The notes: generated from the letters alone by a model not told the origin. A stretch of 64,000 nt of DNA from Pedobacter helvus (GCF_005925325.1 NZ_SRMP01000006.1:124001-188000), one strand, 5' to 3'; positions 52,975-62,552 are shown, numbered from the stretch's first letter. Program-made: numbers and translations.

Positions 52975-53328
52975 TTATTTTCTCAATATTTTCTCCATTG
53001 CCTTGCCTTTGGCCAATTCATCAACCAATTTATCTAAATAACGAACTTGTCTCATTACTTCATCTTCTATTTCTTCAATTCGATAACCGCAAATTACACC
53101 GGTAATTTTAGAAACATTGGGATGAAGATCAGCTTGCGCAAAGAAATCTTGGAAATTGGTTTTGCTGTCTATGTGCTTTTGGATTGCTTGCTCGTCATAG
53201 CCAGTTAACCAAGTTATCACCTCATGAAGTTCTGCAATGTTGCGTCCTTTTTTTTCTACCTTGGTAATGTAATGCGGATAAACACTGGCAAAAGACATCT
53301 TGTAAACTCGCTCGTTATTGCTCTTCAT
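52975..53328 (-). CDS. DUF2200 family protein (117 aa)
   Basis: 117 aa. [19 protein letters not shown], then [13 protein letters not shown] and [20 protein letters not shown] match DUF2200, a small soluble family related in part to YehU/MmcQ-like folds of unknown function. It precedes an AraC gene by 23 bases. Confidence 0.87.
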   Translation of the reverse strand: MKSNNERVYKMSFASVYPHYITKVEKKGRNIAELHEVITWLTGYDEQAIQKHIDSKTNFQDFFAQADLHPNVSKITGVICGYRIEEIEDEVMRQVRYLDKLVDELAKGKAMEKILRK

Positions 53329-53415
53329 TTTAATCGTCTTTAATATTCAAATTTAATCAAATTATTGAAGCTTGTAACGAAGTTTGATGCATTTACTTTT
53401 ACCAGACCTCTTGGG

Positions 53416-53850
53416 CTAAAGTGATATCTGTTTAAACTCAAAGTTAAGATCGACCGCAGTTTTTTGATGTCCTATGATAAATATCCTTTTGTTGAGCTCA
53501 TTAAAAGCGACGGGCAATTTTCTAAGAAATTCGATACCGATTGGATCAACACCGCTAGTCGCTATAAAAAAGTAATCGTACTCGAAGAAGTTATTAATTA
53601 CTCCAGAAATAGCTTGCAAAGCATTGTTTCCTTTTATTTTAAGCTTGCGCAGTTCACATAACGAAATGTTTTTAGCCCTGTTGCTACTTAAGGGAAAGCC
53701 GATGAATATTATTTTTTTGAATTTGCTCTGGTCTATCTCTAAAAACTCAACTTTGATGGTAGGATAGCCATAAAATAAATCATCGATTTCATAGTAGGTT
53801 TCTTCAGCATCTAGCCGAATATCTATTTCATTTATTCTAACTATCGCCAT
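53416..53850 (-). CDS. Hypothetical protein (144 aa)
   Basis: 144 aa, soluble, no signal. It alternates strands and helices: VRINEIDIRLDAEETYYEID at the start, FKKIIFIGFPLSSNRAKNIS in the middle, FNELNKRIFIIGHQ late. I do not recognise a family. It starts 21 bases downstream of a lipoprotein gene on the same strand, so both are likely one transcript. Confidence 0.72.
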   Translation of the reverse strand: MAIVRINEIDIRLDAEETYYEIDDLFYGYPTIKVEFLEIDQSKFKKIIFIGFPLSSNRAKNISLCELRKLKIKGNNALQAISGVINNFFEYDYFFIATSGVDPIGIEFLRKLPVAFNELNKRIFIIGHQKTAVDLNFEFKQISL

Positions 53851-53871
53851 CTACTTGTAAAAGTAGTTATT

Positions 53872-54321
53872 TTAAGCTTGCTCTTGCGTTTTGCTCTTGG
53901 AAAGTTTTGCCTCTAAGCTGTCTTTATTCGTAGTTACAATCCTTAAAACCACATCATGTTTGTTTTTTTTCAGATTGCCATAAGGAAGGATAATCCTTAC
54001 TTTGTTGCCGTTGTACTCACCATCGTACACCTGTGTTAGTCGTTCATCTTCAGTTGTTTCTATCGTATTTACGCTCATCGGATTTACATTTAAACAGACA
54101 ATTTTTGCATCTTTTAGCTCGATGTTTTTAGCTACAGAGATACAAGTTAGCTGAATACGAACGGATGTTTCGTTTCTATTTAGTATCGAAACTTCTACTT
54201 GGTTTTCGTTATCTTGATTGTAGAAGGTGACTTTGTTTTTCTTTGAGTTTACACAGGAAGTGATTAAAAATAAAGCATAAAAACATACGATGTGGAGCGA
54301 CGTTTTTCTTTTGGTAGACAT
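53872..54321 (-). CDS. Hypothetical lipoprotein (149 aa)
   Basis: 149 aa. Lipoprotein signal with FYALFLITSC (Cys at about 23), preceded by a basic stretch (STKRKTS). The mature part looks like an immunoglobulin-like beta sandwich (VEVSILNRNETSVRIQLTCI) with a C-terminal Lys/Gln tail. Function unknown. Confidence 0.75.
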   Translation of the reverse strand: MSTKRKTSLHIVCFYALFLITSCVNSKKNKVTFYNQDNENQVEVSILNRNETSVRIQLTCISVAKNIELKDAKIVCLNVNPMSVNTIETTEDERLTQVYDGEYNGNKVRIILPYGNLKKNKHDVVLRIVTTNKDSLEAKLSKSKTQEQA

Positions 54322-54508
54322 GATGGGGTTTAAAATATACTACAAATTACTAGAAGAACGCCGGGCAAATATACGGCAATACACTCTATTTAGTTTGTCA
54401 AGTTAAAGTAAACAAAAGCTTAATGTGTTGAAAGTGTGTTGATTGTGTTAAAATGAAGAAAAGCTTTGTAAAAGGCATCAGCTCAATGCAAAATCACTAA
54501 ATTTGAAT

Positions 54509-54946
54509 ATGCAAACCATACAAGAATTAAACTCTCCTAACGCTACTCCTTTTGTACAAACTTATTTTCATGGTACCAAAGCAGATTTAAAAGTTGGCGA
54601 TTTGATAACAGTGGGCTATAATTCTAACTACGGCCAGCGAAAAAATGCCAAATACATTTTCTTAACTGCTACTTTAGATGCTGCCATTTGGGGCGCAGAA
54701 CTTGCGTTTGGAGACGGAAAGGAGCGGATTTACTTGGTTGAACCAACTGGTGAGCTCGAAGATGATCCCGATGTGACTGATAAAAAGTTTCCAGGTAATC
54801 CCACAAAATCTTATCGTTCTACAGCAGCTTTTAAAGTTGTTGGCGAAGTAAGTAATTGGCAAAGTAATCCAGCAGAACTTTTAATGGTCATGAAAGCAAA
54901 CCTGGAAAAATTAAGACAACAAGGTATCAATTCACTAAATGATTAA
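54509..54946 (+). CDS. arr: NAD+--rifampin ADP-ribosyltransferase
   Basis: 145 aa from ATG at 54509; TTG at 54503 would add two residues. YFHGTKADLKVGDLITVGY, AKYIFLTATLDAAIWGAELA and RIYLVEPTGELEDDPDVTDK with FPGNPTKSYRS are the family's conserved blocks. Arr proteins inactivate rifamycins by ADP-ribosylation of the ansa-bridge hydroxyl. Size matches the small bacterial Arr enzymes. A DinB-like gene follows by 15 bases. Activity on rifampin is expected from the family; not shown by sequence alone. Confidence 0.93.
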   Translation: MQTIQELNSPNATPFVQTYFHGTKADLKVGDLITVGYNSNYGQRKNAKYIFLTATLDAAIWGAELAFGDGKERIYLVEPTGELEDDPDVTDKKFPGNPTKSYRSTAAFKVVGEVSNWQSNPAELLMVMKANLEKLRQQGINSLND

Positions 54947-54961
54947 AACGCCCATAAATTT

Positions 54962-55408
54962 ATGCTAACAGAAACGTTAATTGCACTCTTTGAAAGAGAT
55001 TTAAATAGAGTGGTTAAAGAACTTCAACTTTATAAAAATGAAACTGATATTTGGCGTGTCGAAAAGGATATTGCCAATTCAGCTGGTAATTTGGTGCTAC
55101 ACCTTATCGGAAATTTGAATACTTATATTGGTAATGAAATCGGTAAAACAGGATATGTTAGAAATCGAGAGCTGGAGTTTTCTCTGAAAGACATTCCGAG
55201 AGAAGAGTTAATTGCGCAACTCATTGATACAAGAGATATTGTCAAAAATGCCCTTAGTTTGCTAACAACTAATGATTATGATAAGGAATATCCAATGTTG
55301 GTGTTATCAGAAAAAACTACTACCGAATTTTTTATGGTGCATCTGTTAACCCACTTAAACTATCATTTAGGTCAAATCAATTACCATAGGAGACTAATCG
55401 AAAAATAG
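54962..55408 (+). CDS. DinB superfamily protein (DUF1572-like)
   Basis: 148 aa. Four-helix-bundle metal-binding fold: NLVLHLIGNLNTYIGNEIGK in the middle (His as first ligand) and the C-terminal MVHLLTHLNYHLGQINYHRR with the typical HxxxH-type metal ligands. Members are thiol-dependent or nuclease-like proteins of mostly unknown reaction. Likely an operon partner of arr. Confidence 0.87.
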   Translation: MLTETLIALFERDLNRVVKELQLYKNETDIWRVEKDIANSAGNLVLHLIGNLNTYIGNEIGKTGYVRNRELEFSLKDIPREELIAQLIDTRDIVKNALSLLTTNDYDKEYPMLVLSEKTTTEFFMVHLLTHLNYHLGQINYHRRLIEK

Positions 55409-55457
55409 CAGCAGTTAGCTTGCAAAGCTATTTTTCACCCTTGCATTTGGTTGAAAT

Positions 55458-55667
55458 CTATTCGTCTCTATTGTCAGCGGCATCGCCGCCATATTGTTCA
55501 TCTACGCCTTCATCCTGGCTACTATCGTCGTGAGTAGAAATGATTTCTTTTGAAGTATCTTCTTCAGTAGATTTTTCAGTGCTGTACTTTCCAGCTTTAG
55601 GAACATAAGTTTGCTTCTCTATATCGATAGATTGTTCTTTTTCTTTCTTCTGATTTTGATCTTTCAT
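55458..55667 (-). CDS. Hydrophilic disordered protein (69 aa)
   Basis: 69 aa, almost entirely charged or polar: MKDQNQKKEKEQSIDIEKQT, then a Ser/Thr/Asp/Glu-rich middle, ending DEQYGGDAADNRDE. Predicted disordered, no hydrophobic core. Similar small acidic proteins occur beside envelope genes in this group; role unknown. Confidence 0.65.
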   Translation of the reverse strand: MKDQNQKKEKEQSIDIEKQTYVPKAGKYSTEKSTEEDTSKEIISTHDDSSQDEGVDEQYGGDAADNRDE

Positions 55668-55846
55668 GACTTTTAATTTTTTTATTAATAAATAGCCAAA
55701 GACCGTAAAAAGTTTGCATCATCTATAGTTGTTTTCCATTTGTAAATACAGCCAATCCATTCATCGATACCCCCTAAATCGCCGAATTTGAACTTTTAGC
55801 AAACATTTTTTAACGCGAATGGGTTAGGTTAAGACAATTCGACGAG

Positions 55847-56278
55847 ATGAAGAAAAAACTACTTAGCCTATTTCCCAATTATTGGAGAGCCGTAAAACGC
55901 CACATAAAAGCCAGACTGAAGATCCAAAAATACAGGACTGTATTGGCTGTTAGTCAGCTGCTGGCAGATTTAATTACCAATGCCACTATTGTATTGATTT
56001 TGTTGTTGGTGATCTTTTTAACCAGTATTACGTTATCGTTTTCATTATCAGTTTTTTTTGGTAGCCACGTGTTAGGGTTTTTGGCAGCTACACTTTGCCT
56101 TACACTAGCAGCATTATTAGTGCTTTGGAAACGCTCTAGGGTAGAAGCGTATTTCGCCGGTTTAACTATTGCCAGATACTTTGAAAAGATCAGAGCTGGT
56201 CATCCCAAGAGATCGGTGAAAAATACTTCAGAATTCGAATCCTTAATGAATGCCATAGATCATAAAGAAAAAAGATGA
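55847..56278 (+). CDS. Holin-like/phage-holin-family membrane protein (143 aa)
   Basis: 143 aa. Two hydrophobic helices (about 45-70 and 72-96) between basic cytoplasmic segments, the layout of the Actinobacterial holin-X/'phage holin' family in cellular genomes. Its stop overlaps the start of the YihY gene by 4 bases (ATGA), so they are coupled. It is not evidence of a prophage; the family is housekeeping-like in Bacteroidota. Confidence 0.8.
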   Translation: MKKKLLSLFPNYWRAVKRHIKARLKIQKYRTVLAVSQLLADLITNATIVLILLLVIFLTSITLSFSLSVFFGSHVLGFLAATLCLTLAALLVLWKRSRVEAYFAGLTIARYFEKIRAGHPKRSVKNTSEFESLMNAIDHKEKR

Positions 56279-57225
56279 AAAAAAATAAGCTCACCTTCAA
56301 AGGAATTTTTCAGGTATTGAAAGCGACCTTCAGCGGCTTTAGCGATCATAACGTTACGAAACTTAGCGGCTCACTTGCCTATTATACTGTTTTTTCAATG
56401 GCGCCATTGCTTGTTGTGATCATTTCACTTTGTGGTATCTTTCTGGGTCAAGAAGCTGCCGAGGGACAAATTTACCAACAATTAAGTGGTTTCATGGGAA
56501 AAGAAACTGCTTTACAGTTGCAGGATATCGTTAAAAAGGCCGCTGTTGGTAACAAGGGCAACATTGCTTTCATCATTGGTATCGTTACTTTATTGGTGGG
56601 TGCTACTACGGTCTTCGCAGATATTCAAGACTCCATTAATACCATTTGGGGTATCAAACCGAAACCAAAAAGAGGTTGGTTAAAGCTGTTACAAAATAGA
56701 TTTTTATCATTTTCTGTCATCATTAGTTTAGGCTTCCTGTTATTGGTTTCGTTAGCGGTTACGTCTGTGTTAGATGGATTTAGTAAACAGTTAGAAGTAC
56801 GTTTTTCTGATGTTTCTGTAGTGGTTTTCTATATACTTAACCAAACAGTAACGTTGTTGGTTATTTCGTTGATATTCGGTGTGATTTTTAAGGTTTTGCC
56901 AGATGCAGAGATCAAATGGCGTGATGTAGGGCTCGGTTCTTTAGTTACTGCCATACTTTTTATGATTGGCAAGTTCGGTATCTCCATCTATATTGGACAG
57001 AGCGATGTAGGTAGCACTTATGGTGCTGCGGGTTCGTTGGTTATTCTATTACTGTGGACCTACTATTCATCGATCATTTTATACATCGGTGCAGAGTTTA
57101 CCAAAGCTTATGCCGTTGCCTATGGTTCAGAGATACGCCCATCACATTATGCCGTGAGCACAAAACAAGTAGAAATCGAGACCGGAAATGCGCCAGTTGA
57201 GGACGCCACTATATCAAAAGAATAA
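56275..57225 (+). CDS. YihY/BrkB-family membrane protein
   Basis: 316 aa, about six membrane helices. Conserved LSGSLAYYTVFSMAPLLVVI (about 35-55) and GSTYGAAGSLVILLLWTYYS, then YIGAEFTKAYA, identify the YihY/virulence-factor BrkB family, formerly misnamed ribonuclease BN. Some members are proposed flippases or transporters; function here unknown. Coupled to the upstream holin-like gene. Confidence 0.92.
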   Translation: MKKNKLTFKGIFQVLKATFSGFSDHNVTKLSGSLAYYTVFSMAPLLVVIISLCGIFLGQEAAEGQIYQQLSGFMGKETALQLQDIVKKAAVGNKGNIAFIIGIVTLLVGATTVFADIQDSINTIWGIKPKPKRGWLKLLQNRFLSFSVIISLGFLLLVSLAVTSVLDGFSKQLEVRFSDVSVVVFYILNQTVTLLVISLIFGVIFKVLPDAEIKWRDVGLGSLVTAILFMIGKFGISIYIGQSDVGSTYGAAGSLVILLLWTYYSSIILYIGAEFTKAYAVAYGSEIRPSHYAVSTKQVEIETGNAPVEDATISKE

Positions 57226-57263
57226 TTGGTGTTTTCTAAGTTTAGATAATAAAATCACAACGG

Positions 57264-57527
57264 ATGGAAACTAAACTGCTTATAGGTATCGCCGCAGGTT
57301 CATTAACCGCTATCTCTGCCATACCGCAGATTGTTAAGGTTTTGCGAACAAAAAAAGTAGACCATGTTTCGCCGTTTATGTTCGTTATACTTGCTTTGGG
57401 CAACGGAACTTGGGTTTGGTATGGTTTATTGCTCGAAGATTTGCCCATCATCATCACCAATGCATTTTCACTAATGATGGATATTTTAATGCTTGTGCTA
57501 AAATTTATCTACGGCCATAAAAAGTGA
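57264..57527 (+). CDS. SemiSWEET-type sugar transporter (87 aa)
   Basis: 87 aa, three helices of one PQ-loop unit: AISAIPQIVKVLRTKKVDHV (PQ motif) and ALGNGTWVWYGLLLED with the usual Asn and Trp of SemiSWEETs. Dimerises to form a facilitative sugar pore in related proteins. Lies 38 bases after the YihY gene, same strand. Confidence 0.9.
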   Translation: METKLLIGIAAGSLTAISAIPQIVKVLRTKKVDHVSPFMFVILALGNGTWVWYGLLLEDLPIIITNAFSLMMDILMLVLKFIYGHKK

Positions 57528-57550
57528 AACTCTTTGATATTGTTTAGCCG

Positions 57551-58270
57551 ATGAAGGTACTATTGACATGTATAATCGCCATTCTCTACTATTTGCCAGT
57601 TCGGGCTCAATTTAATGATAGCACCTATTATCATTTAGGACTAAGTGCTACTGGTTCGCTCAATAAAACCAACACAAGCGATGCTTATCTGTTAAATAAT
57701 GGCTTAAACTTTGGCGTCAAGAAGAAAGATGCCGTGCTAAACTTCAATTCGACTTGGCTTTATGGCAAACAGAATAGGCAACTCAGCAACAACGATTTTT
57801 CTTCGACGTTAAACTTCAATCTCTACAAAACCTTTCCGCACTTCTATTACTGGGGCTTACTCAATTATGCCACTAGTTTTTCACTCAAGATCAACCACCA
57901 AACACAGGCGGGTTTAGGCATTGCCTATAATTTAATCGATAAAGAAAATTTTAATATCAATATTAGTGATGGTGTTTTGTATGATACAAGTAATCTACTG
58001 GCGGATGATCGCTACGATACTTTCCGAAATTCCTTTAGACTACAATATAGGATGCTTATTAAAGATCTGATACTTTTTGAAGGTAATAACTTCCTTCAAA
58101 ATTCATTTGCCAATGGTAGCGACTATATCATCAGAAGCACGAACAAATTGGGTATAAAGCTGAAAAAGTGGATCAGTTTAACCAGTTCGCTCAATTACAA
58201 CCGCATGAATATTACTCGTAGTGAAAACCTTAATCTCACCTACGGTATCACTATCGATCAATATTTTTAA
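57551..58270 (+). CDS. DUF481 outer-membrane-like protein (239 aa)
   Basis: 239 aa. Signal peptide (about 1-19, ending VRAQ), then alternating beta-strand sequence with aromatic girdle residues: FPHFYYWGLLNYATSFSLKI and IRSTNKLGIKLKKWISLTSS, ending in a C-terminal Phe (DQYF). Fits DUF481, salt-induced beta-barrel-type proteins of the outer membrane. It is 24 bases from the SemiSWEET gene; ligand unknown. Confidence 0.83.
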   Translation: MKVLLTCIIAILYYLPVRAQFNDSTYYHLGLSATGSLNKTNTSDAYLLNNGLNFGVKKKDAVLNFNSTWLYGKQNRQLSNNDFSSTLNFNLYKTFPHFYYWGLLNYATSFSLKINHQTQAGLGIAYNLIDKENFNINISDGVLYDTSNLLADDRYDTFRNSFRLQYRMLIKDLILFEGNNFLQNSFANGSDYIIRSTNKLGIKLKKWISLTSSLNYNRMNITRSENLNLTYGITIDQYF

Positions 58271-58335
58271 GCAAAGGATGGATAGGTTTTGGCTGAGCTT
58301 GATGTAATGTCTATCTTCGAACTAAATAACCCCCA

Positions 58336-58803
58336 ATGGCAGTAGAGATAGAACATAAATATTTGGTAGAAGTAGAAGATTGGAATAATGTAGTAGCTGT
58401 CAAGAATGTGCAGATTAGGCAAGGCTATTTGCAAACAGACCCTAACAAAACTATTAGGGTAAGAACCAAAGGAAATCAAGCTTACATCACCATTAAAGGG
58501 AAGTCGGTTGGTGCCAGCAGACTGGAGTTTGAGTATGAGATACCCGTTGCCGATGCTAATGAATTGCTGGATAAATTCTGTTCCAATTTAATTGAGAAAG
58601 TGAGACATTACGTTATCCACGATGGTAAAACTTGGGAGGTAGATGTTTTTACAGGCCTAAACGCTGGACTGATTGTTGCAGAAATTGAATTAAATAATGA
58701 AGACGAAACTTACACCTTGCCAAACTGGGTAGGCGATAACGTGACTAGCGAAGTGAAGTACGCGAATTCTAACCTCTCGGTTACGCCGTTTTCCAAATGG
58801 TAG
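58336..58803 (+). CDS. CYTH-domain triphosphate-binding protein
   Basis: 155 aa. The N-terminal ExExK motif is MAVEIEHKYLVEVEDW (Glu4, Glu6, Lys8), followed by RQGYLQTDPNKTIRVRTKGN and ITIKGKSVGASRLEFEYEIP, all CYTH-barrel hallmarks. Members are inorganic triphosphatases or class IV adenylate cyclases; substrate cannot be read. The next gene is 24 bases downstream. Confidence 0.92.
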   Translation: MAVEIEHKYLVEVEDWNNVVAVKNVQIRQGYLQTDPNKTIRVRTKGNQAYITIKGKSVGASRLEFEYEIPVADANELLDKFCSNLIEKVRHYVIHDGKTWEVDVFTGLNAGLIVAEIELNNEDETYTLPNWVGDNVTSEVKYANSNLSVTPFSKW

Positions 58804-58827
58804 AAAATTTCGAAATGAAATAGCACA

Positions 58828-59427
58828 ATGATTTACGAGGATATTGCTAAAAATATAATTGAACTTAAAAATGCTGATTTAGCATTAAGAGATGAGCTTA
58901 TTCAACGTGGGAGACTTAGTGAAGGATACGACGAGGAAATGAAAGCTCTACATAATAGAAATGCCATAGCTTTAAATGCCATCATCAACTATATCGGATA
59001 TCCTACAATAACTAAGGTTGGTAAAGAAGCCAGTGAAGCTGCTTGGTTGGTAATACAGCATGCTATTGAGCAGCCTCAATTCATGAAACGATGCGTACAG
59101 TTATTGCAAACTGCTGTGCATGAAAACGAAGCAGACCCAAAAAGTTTAGCTTACCTTACTGATCGGATTGCCGTTTTCGAAGGCAAACCTCAAAGCTACG
59201 GAACTCAATTCGATTGGGATGAAAATGGAGACTTAAGTCCTAACGCCTTTGATAATTTGTTGGAAGTAAACAAAAGGAGAAAAATGCTGGGCCTTAATAC
59301 GCTAGAAGAGCAGACTGAACTGATTAGAAGGAATGCACGAAATGAAAATCAATACGCACCGAAAAACTTTGAAGAACGGAAACGAGAAATAGAAGTATGG
59401 AAAAAAAGCGTAGGTTGGATTAAGTAA
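58828..59427 (+). CDS. DUF6624-like protein (199 aa)
   Basis: 199 aa, soluble, helical. NRNAIALNAIINYIGYPTIT, then EASEAAWLVIQHAIEQPQFM and AYLTDRIAVFEGKPQSYGTQ match the DUF6624 family of unknown function. It lies 24 bases after the CYTH gene and is probably co-transcribed. No signal peptide. Confidence 0.82.
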   Translation: MIYEDIAKNIIELKNADLALRDELIQRGRLSEGYDEEMKALHNRNAIALNAIINYIGYPTITKVGKEASEAAWLVIQHAIEQPQFMKRCVQLLQTAVHENEADPKSLAYLTDRIAVFEGKPQSYGTQFDWDENGDLSPNAFDNLLEVNKRRKMLGLNTLEEQTELIRRNARNENQYAPKNFEERKREIEVWKKSVGWIK

Positions 59428-59571
59428 GGTTTATTTGCTAATTTTTTCTACGAGATTAAACTTAATTGCTGAATATCTACTTTTGCTAATCAGGGTTTTA
59501 AATTAATACTGGGCAAAACTATCAACTTTTAAAGTGCTTAACGGTAAATTGCGGCGAATATTGATCTAGAA

Positions 59572-60255
59572 ATGGAAGAAGAAAAGTTAGACAACCCAAC
59601 ATGGTATGCTTTAACAGAAACGCATGCAGATTTCGCCATTGACTTTGATGGTGCAAAGTTTTATAACCCTACATATTGTCCTTTTGGAGGGTTTACCAAC
59701 CCGGATATTGTCGAAACAGCTATTGCTCAATATGCACTGTTAATCGAAAACTTTTTTGTGGTTGGGCAAAAGCCTGGGTATACTGCCAAAGTACAATTAC
59801 AGAACGAGTTGGTTTGCAATCAGATGTTGGTTGCTCGGCCAATTGAAATAGAGATCACCAATCAAATTGTAATACTGCAAACTGCAAAACAAAAGGAAGA
59901 TCTGTTGGCGTTGGTTAATTTGGTTCAACCTGGATATTTTAAGTCCAAAACCGCAGATTTAGGCAATTATTACGGTATCTATCAAAACGATGTGCTGGTG
60001 GCAGTTACTGGCGAACGTATGAAAATGCACAGCTTTACCGACGTAAGTGCAGTAGTTACCCATCCAAATTATACAGGAAAAGGTTATGCAAAACAATTGG
60101 TTGCACAGGTAAGCAACAACATCTTTAAAGAAAATAAATTGCCATTTTTGCATGTTGCAGATACCAATATCGGCGCCATAAAATTATATGAAAAGCTTGG
60201 ATTCGAGACGAGAAGAAAAATTAGTTTCTGGAATTTTACAGTAAATGGGGCTTAG
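59572..60255 (+). CDS. GNAT family N-acetyltransferase (227 aa)
   Basis: 227 aa. The N-terminal ~105 residues are an unassigned extension; the C-terminal ~110 hold the GNAT core: VSAVVTHPNYTGKGYAKQLV contains the acetyl-CoA-binding Q/RxxGxG/A-type loop, and LPFLHVADTNIGAIKLYEKL, then GFETRRK, is the usual C-terminal strand-helix. The acceptor is unknown. Monocistronic. Confidence 0.86.
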   Translation: MEEEKLDNPTWYALTETHADFAIDFDGAKFYNPTYCPFGGFTNPDIVETAIAQYALLIENFFVVGQKPGYTAKVQLQNELVCNQMLVARPIEIEITNQIVILQTAKQKEDLLALVNLVQPGYFKSKTADLGNYYGIYQNDVLVAVTGERMKMHSFTDVSAVVTHPNYTGKGYAKQLVAQVSNNIFKENKLPFLHVADTNIGAIKLYEKLGFETRRKISFWNFTVNGA

Positions 60256-60282
60256 TAAGAAGCTTTTTTAACTTAACGATCT

Positions 60283-61059
60283 ATGATTAAATTATTAAGA
60301 TTTACTTCAATTATTATACTGGCAATTTCTTTTTTGGAGAACGGCCATGCCCAAGAAAAAGCAACGTCAAACTTCTATGAACAAATTAAAAAGCATGACC
60401 TTTCTAAGGTGTTTATGGCGAAGAGCTTTTTGGCCGAAGATAGAGAAGGTAGCAAGGATAAAATTGAACGAGCTGAGATTTTAGGTTTTATTGGAAATGA
60501 TTACCGAAGACTTTTTATCCATTTTATTTCAGCAACTCGTAATCCCAAAAATCCTTTCGAATATTTGGTAAAAGGCAAAACAAAGGTGAGAGAAAATATT
60601 TGTTCATTCGAGGGCAAAATTACTGTTAAACAAGCCAGAATTTATAAAAGAGGCGATTTTCCTACTTATCAACAAGGTTATGCAGATTGCGATGTGGTTC
60701 TTTATGAAGACAAAAAGAAAGCTGCCACAGGCATATTTAAAGGTAAACTAAGAAGTGGGTTTTTAATTGACGACAAAGGTGAATTTAGATATGATGGCAT
60801 CATGTTCGTAGCAGACGGTTTTTCAAACAATCAGTTTGTAGGTACTTGGACAAGTTACAGAACCAAAGTGGCTAAAAAATGTAACTGGGGCGATTATAGA
60901 ATTCCAAATTCTGGTGACCTTGATATTGGTGCTGGTGAGTTTAGCGTAAACGAAAAATATGTGAATAATGGCTGGCTAAGTTATATGCTAGAAAGAAGAA
61001 CTCCCAATGGGGGCATAGAATCAAATAATAACAAAGTTGTGAAATGGTGGGAGCAATAG
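60283..61059 (+). CDS. Hypothetical secreted protein (258 aa)
   Basis: 258 aa. Signal peptide (about 1-23, ending GHAQ), no lipobox. The mature protein begins KATSNFYEQIKKHDLSKV and has a late repeat-like beta region (FKGKLRSGFLIDDKGEFRYD) followed by FVGTWTSYRTKVAKKCNWGD, with a C-terminal GWLSYMLERRTPNG. I do not recognise a family; the layout suggests a periplasmic lipocalin-like or toxin-adjacent protein, which is speculative. Confidence 0.78.
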   Translation: MIKLLRFTSIIILAISFLENGHAQEKATSNFYEQIKKHDLSKVFMAKSFLAEDREGSKDKIERAEILGFIGNDYRRLFIHFISATRNPKNPFEYLVKGKTKVRENICSFEGKITVKQARIYKRGDFPTYQQGYADCDVVLYEDKKKAATGIFKGKLRSGFLIDDKGEFRYDGIMFVADGFSNNQFVGTWTSYRTKVAKKCNWGDYRIPNSGDLDIGAGEFSVNEKYVNNGWLSYMLERRTPNGGIESNNNKVVKWWEQ

Positions 61060-61198
61060 AGGTTGACTTGGGCGAAAGCATTAAGTTGTATAAAGGTGAA
61101 GTTTTGAAAAAAATACCCCTAACTATTTGCTCAAATACATTGCTATTCAAGTGCCAAACTAAAAAAATACTAAGTTAAGAAGACAATTAAATCAAACA

Positions 61199-61456
61199 AT
61201 GAATACAACAGAACTTGCAGAATTAAGTAACGAAGCACTTTTAAAAAAGAGTAAAGAGTTAAAAAATAGCAAAATAATTAATGCAGTAATCATCGGTTTT
61301 ACGGTGGGTATATTTTGTTTTAGTGCCGTAAATAATGGTTTTGGGGTTTTTACGTTTTTTCCTCTAATTATCGCTTATCTAATCATTAAAAACTCTAAAA
61401 ACGATAAACTTTTAGAGACTGAAATCCAAAAGGAAATAAAAGCTCGAAATCTATAA
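61199..61456 (+). CDS. Small membrane protein (85 aa)
   Basis: 85 aa: a helical Leu/Glu-rich N-terminus (TTELAELSNEALLKKSKELK), two membrane helices (about 25-43 and 47-66), then a charged tail. Family not recognised; typical small inner-membrane protein of this phylum. Confidence 0.72.
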   Translation: MNTTELAELSNEALLKKSKELKNSKIINAVIIGFTVGIFCFSAVNNGFGVFTFFPLIIAYLIIKNSKNDKLLETEIQKEIKARNL

Positions 61457-61541
61457 AATAGATGATATGGTCTTAAAAACTGTTTAACATATTGCAACTG
61501 TTTTGTGGTGGCTGTCGTCTTATTATTGTTGAAACATAATT

Positions 61542-62552
61542 ATGAAGCATAAATACTTTTTCCTACTGGCTATTTTTTGGTTTTTTTCTGCACCTTTATT
61601 TGCTCAGCAATTTGTAAACGATAGCGTTAAACTTTTCGTAGATAAGTCAGTTGAGCTTATCAAAACGCATTCCATTAATAGAGAAAACATCGATGTAATT
61701 AGGGAAGACCTATATCGCAAATCAGTCAATCTGAGTTCGGTAGATCAGGTTGCACCTCTTTTTGCAGGTGTGTTTAAACAACTTCAAGATTATCATGGCA
61801 ACTTAAAGTACAAAGGTAAAACCTACGGATGGGAAAAGTCTACAGATTTGGATAATAAGTATCTTAAAGAACGTCTTAAAGGTGGGAAAAGAGTGCATAG
61901 CGAGGTGATCAATAAAAATATTGCTTATCTGCGTATTCCAGGAAATAATGACTTCCGGTCGAAAAAAATAGATAGCATTGCAGATGATATTGTGAAGCAT
62001 GTCAACGCAGTTAACGCTAAACACATCAAAGGTTGGATCATTGATTTGCGCTTAAATACTGGGGGGAATATGTATCCTATTTTGCTTGGCCTTAAAGAAT
62101 TCATTGGAGATAACCTTGTGTTTGGTGGTTTTGAAAATACTCACAATCAACCGACGGGAACATGGGAAGTTAAGGAAGGCAAGATGATAATTGACGGCGT
62201 AACCTTAGATAGAAAAACAGTACTTGAGCATACGATCAAGAGTGATATCCCTGTGGTAATATTAACCAGTTGTTATACCGCCAGTGCTGGTGAAATGACA
62301 GCCATTGCCCTCATTGGAAGAAAAAACACAACGATTGTTGGCGAGCCTACTGCCAATTACACTACCGCCGTGCAAGGTTTTTCAATCGACGATCAAACTG
62401 GTATTAATTTATCTACAGATTACGTAGTAGATAGAAATCATAAGATTTATAAAGGAAATATTACTCCAGATGTTGAGGTTTTAGGGGGAGACCAGTTGGA
62501 AGACTTAAAAAACGATCGCAAGATCTTAGAAGCCTTGTCATTCATTAAATAG
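61542..62552 (+). CDS. S41 family peptidase (secreted, 336 aa)
   Basis: 336 aa. Signal peptide (about 1-22, ending LFAQ). S41 core: KGWIIDLRLNTGGNMYPILL (about 165-185), and VILTSCYTASAGEMTAIALI with the nucleophile Ser near 248, followed by GRKNTTIVGEPTA. No PDZ domain is evident. Shorter than the S41 protein at 50.7 kb. Confidence 0.9.
   Translation: MKHKYFFLLAIFWFFSAPLFAQQFVNDSVKLFVDKSVELIKTHSINRENIDVIREDLYRKSVNLSSVDQVAPLFAGVFKQLQDYHGNLKYKGKTYGWEKSTDLDNKYLKERLKGGKRVHSEVINKNIAYLRIPGNNDFRSKKIDSIADDIVKHVNAVNAKHIKGWIIDLRLNTGGNMYPILLGLKEFIGDNLVFGGFENTHNQPTGTWEVKEGKMIIDGVTLDRKTVLEHTIKSDIPVVILTSCYTASAGEMTAIALIGRKNTTIVGEPTANYTTAVQGFSIDDQTGINLSTDYVVDRNHKIYKGNITPDVEVLGGDQLEDLKNDRKILEALSFIK

Noticed and set aside
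55847..56278. Prophage remnant based on a holin-like gene
   Set aside because: No other phage genes; the family is common in cellular operons with YihY-type genes.
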